Positions 63,023 through 64,000 of a DNA stretch of 64,000 nt are shown here, piece by piece; within the stretch, counting starts at the first letter, position 1; every line of letters begins with the position of its first letter. The position numbers and the translations under genes were made by a program. Source of the stretch: Bacteroidota bacterium (GTDB taxonomy: Bacteria; Bacteroidota; Bacteroidia; Flavobacteriales; Flavobacteriaceae); NCBI GenBank assembly GCA_024279425.1, contig JAJRRO010000018.1:62001-126000 (forward strand). Reading direction: 5' to 3'. A model generated the notes under the pieces. It did no database searches, was not told where the DNA came from, and worked only from the letters and a program-made list of their open reading frames with translations.

Positions 63023-63790
63023 TCAAAGAGCCCCTTCTTGCTCGGTATAATTTCTTTGAATTTTCAAAATCTGTTCGCGATGTCTAACCACCTCACCAAT
63101 GATAATTATTGCGGGGTTTTTCAATTTTTCTTGTTCAACCACATTTTCGATCGATGAAATAGTCCCAATACCAATTTTTTCATTCGCATGGGTACCGTTT
63201 TGTATAATCGCAATTGGGATATTTGCCTTACCTTCTTTTTTGTAGAGCTCAACAACCGTAGGCAGCTTACTCATTCCCATAAGAATGACAACGGTCGCAT
63301 TTGATTTGGCCGCAAGCCACACGTCTTCAGATAATTTATGTTCTTTGGTAGTTCCCGTTATTACCCAAAAACTCTCCGTAGACCCTCTTTTGGTAACTGG
63401 AATATTTTGAGCAGCAGGTACAGACACCGAAGACGAAATCCCTGGAACCATTGCCACTTGCAACCCGTGGGCCGCTGCATATTGCATCTCTTCAGCTCCT
63501 CTTCCAAAGACAAAGGGGTCTCCTCCTTTAAGTCGGACTACATGTCCATGAGATTTGGCCCTACTTTCTATCAATTCATTGATTTGATCTTGTTGATACT
63601 CATAGGATCCCCGCCTCTTTCCAACAAAAATATGCTCAGCGTTCGGAGCATGGTCCAACAACTCAATATCAACCAAGGCATCATATAAAACCACATCCGC
63701 ACTGGCGAGTGCCTTGACCCCTTTTAAGGTGATTAAATCAACATCACCAGGGCCAGCTCCAACCACCGTCAATTTTGGAATCTTATACAT
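63023..63790 (-). CDS. cobA: Uroporphyrinogen-III C-methyltransferase
   Basis: A 255-residue enzyme making precorrin-2 with two AdoMet. Motifs are TVVGAGPGDVDLITLKGVKAL near residue 9, RLKGGDPFVFGRGAEE near 83, PGISSSVSVPAAQNIPVTKRG near 118 and VILMGMSKL near 170. With the next gene it forms a split siroheme synthase, normally serving sulfite or nitrite reductase. It begins inside the last 8 bases of the HEPN-type gene. Confidence 0.95.
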   Translation of the reverse strand: MYKIPKLTVVGAGPGDVDLITLKGVKALASADVVLYDALVDIELLDHAPNAEHIFVGKRRGSYEYQQDQINELIESRAKSHGHVVRLKGGDPFVFGRGAEEMQYAAAHGLQVAMVPGISSSVSVPAAQNIPVTKRGSTESFWVITGTTKEHKLSEDVWLAAKSNATVVILMGMSKLPTVVELYKKEGKANIPIAIIQNGTHANEKIGIGTISSIENVVEQEKLKNPAIIIIGEVVRHREQILKIQRNYTEQEGAL

Positions 63791-64000
63791 TTACTAAATC
63801 TAATTTTCGATATTTTTCTACAGTTTTGAGAAAATCTTTTGCATCCTCCATATAGTTTAATGCAAATTCTTCTGTAGGTTCCTTTTTGTTCAGTTGCAAT
63901 ACCAAAACCTCAAAACCCTTTTTCAATCCAATTTTATTAGATGAAACGAAAATTTCATCAAAATCTTTGATAATACCTGCATGTGTATTGGTCTTAGCTT
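63783..64000 (-). CDS. HEPN-domain-like protein, C-terminal part
   Basis: The 3' end of a gene that continues beyond the window. The visible 71 residues include AKTNTHAGIIKDFDEIFVSS, LVLQLNKKEPTEEFALNY and MEDAKDFLKTVEKYRKL. This resembles the HEPN proteins coded near sulfite reductase genes in Flavobacteria (recalled). The stop overlaps the cobA start by eight bases. The catalytic RxxxxH region, if present, is outside or not clear in the visible part. Confidence 0.55.
   Translation of the reverse strand, partial: AKTNTHAGIIKDFDEIFVSSNKIGLKKGFEVLVLQLNKKEPTEEFALNYMEDAKDFLKTVEKYRKLDLVNV

Overview
The window comes from a low-GC member of the Bacteroidota, almost certainly a marine-type Flavobacteriaceae (Maribacter/Zobellia/Muricauda-like). 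The evidence is the gliding genes gldB and gldC, a FtsZ with a very long tail, the flavobacterial FtsL-like protein, split methionine synthase, DUF3857 and head-GIN proteins, LuxR-type regulators anchored in the membrane, and TAnnTTTG promoter elements. The species cannot be named from the sequence alone. There is no prophage, insertion sequence or CRISPR array. Most of the window is core chromosome, with small eroded islets between conserved blocks.

Layout. 1-3754 (+) is a tight run: the end of a thiamine-diphosphate enzyme, a K+ channel, a Na+/H+ antiporter, an outer-membrane barrel protein and a stand-alone Pycsar-type membrane effector. 3835-5886 holds a broken Rrf2 regulator, a membrane 4Fe-4S protein and tRNA-Arg(TCG). 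5988-22282 (-) holds a DksA-like protein and the division and cell wall (dcw) cluster mraZ-rsmH-ftsL-ftsI-murE-mraY-murD-ftsW-murG-murC-ftsQ-ftsA-ftsZ, followed by a YqeY-type gene; murF and ddl are absent. 22500-31682 holds an alpha/beta hydrolase, engB, phosphofructokinase, gldB/gldC, nadE, an atypical response regulator, dnaG and a zinc-ribbon protein. 31696-34151 (-) is an ECF sigma factor, a putative anti-sigma protein and an outer-membrane protein.

34265-50160 (-) is a long biosynthetic stretch. It starts with pheA-aminotransferase-tyrA-DAHP synthase/chorismate mutase, preceded by a Phe/Tyr-rich leader peptide and mutually exclusive hairpins (a transcription attenuator). It continues with rsgA-dtd, two DUF3857 proteins, a MazG-like enzyme, aroA, queA, rlmN and a polyprenyl synthase. 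50276-56801 is accessory: a large DUF2723 membrane protein, a LuxR-type regulator cut in two by an in-frame stop codon, a serine-hydrolase-like remnant, a head-GIN lipoprotein and a PagL-like deacylase. 56868-64000 (-) is one-carbon, methionine and siroheme metabolism: a SAM-I riboswitch, metH in two genes with a four-helix-bundle gene between them, metF, and a cysG-N/cobA/HEPN group probably tied to sulfite reduction.

The strongest less obvious signals are the Phe attenuator upstream of pheA (49930-50054), the SAM-I riboswitch (62231-62345), the orphan PycTM-like effector in an ion-transport run, the nonsense-split LuxR regulator, the receiver domain with Glu in place of the phospho-accepting Asp, a primase without zinc ligands, and a 24-bp dispersed repeat that encodes VTLSAVEG inside metH and in the signal region of a lipoprotein.
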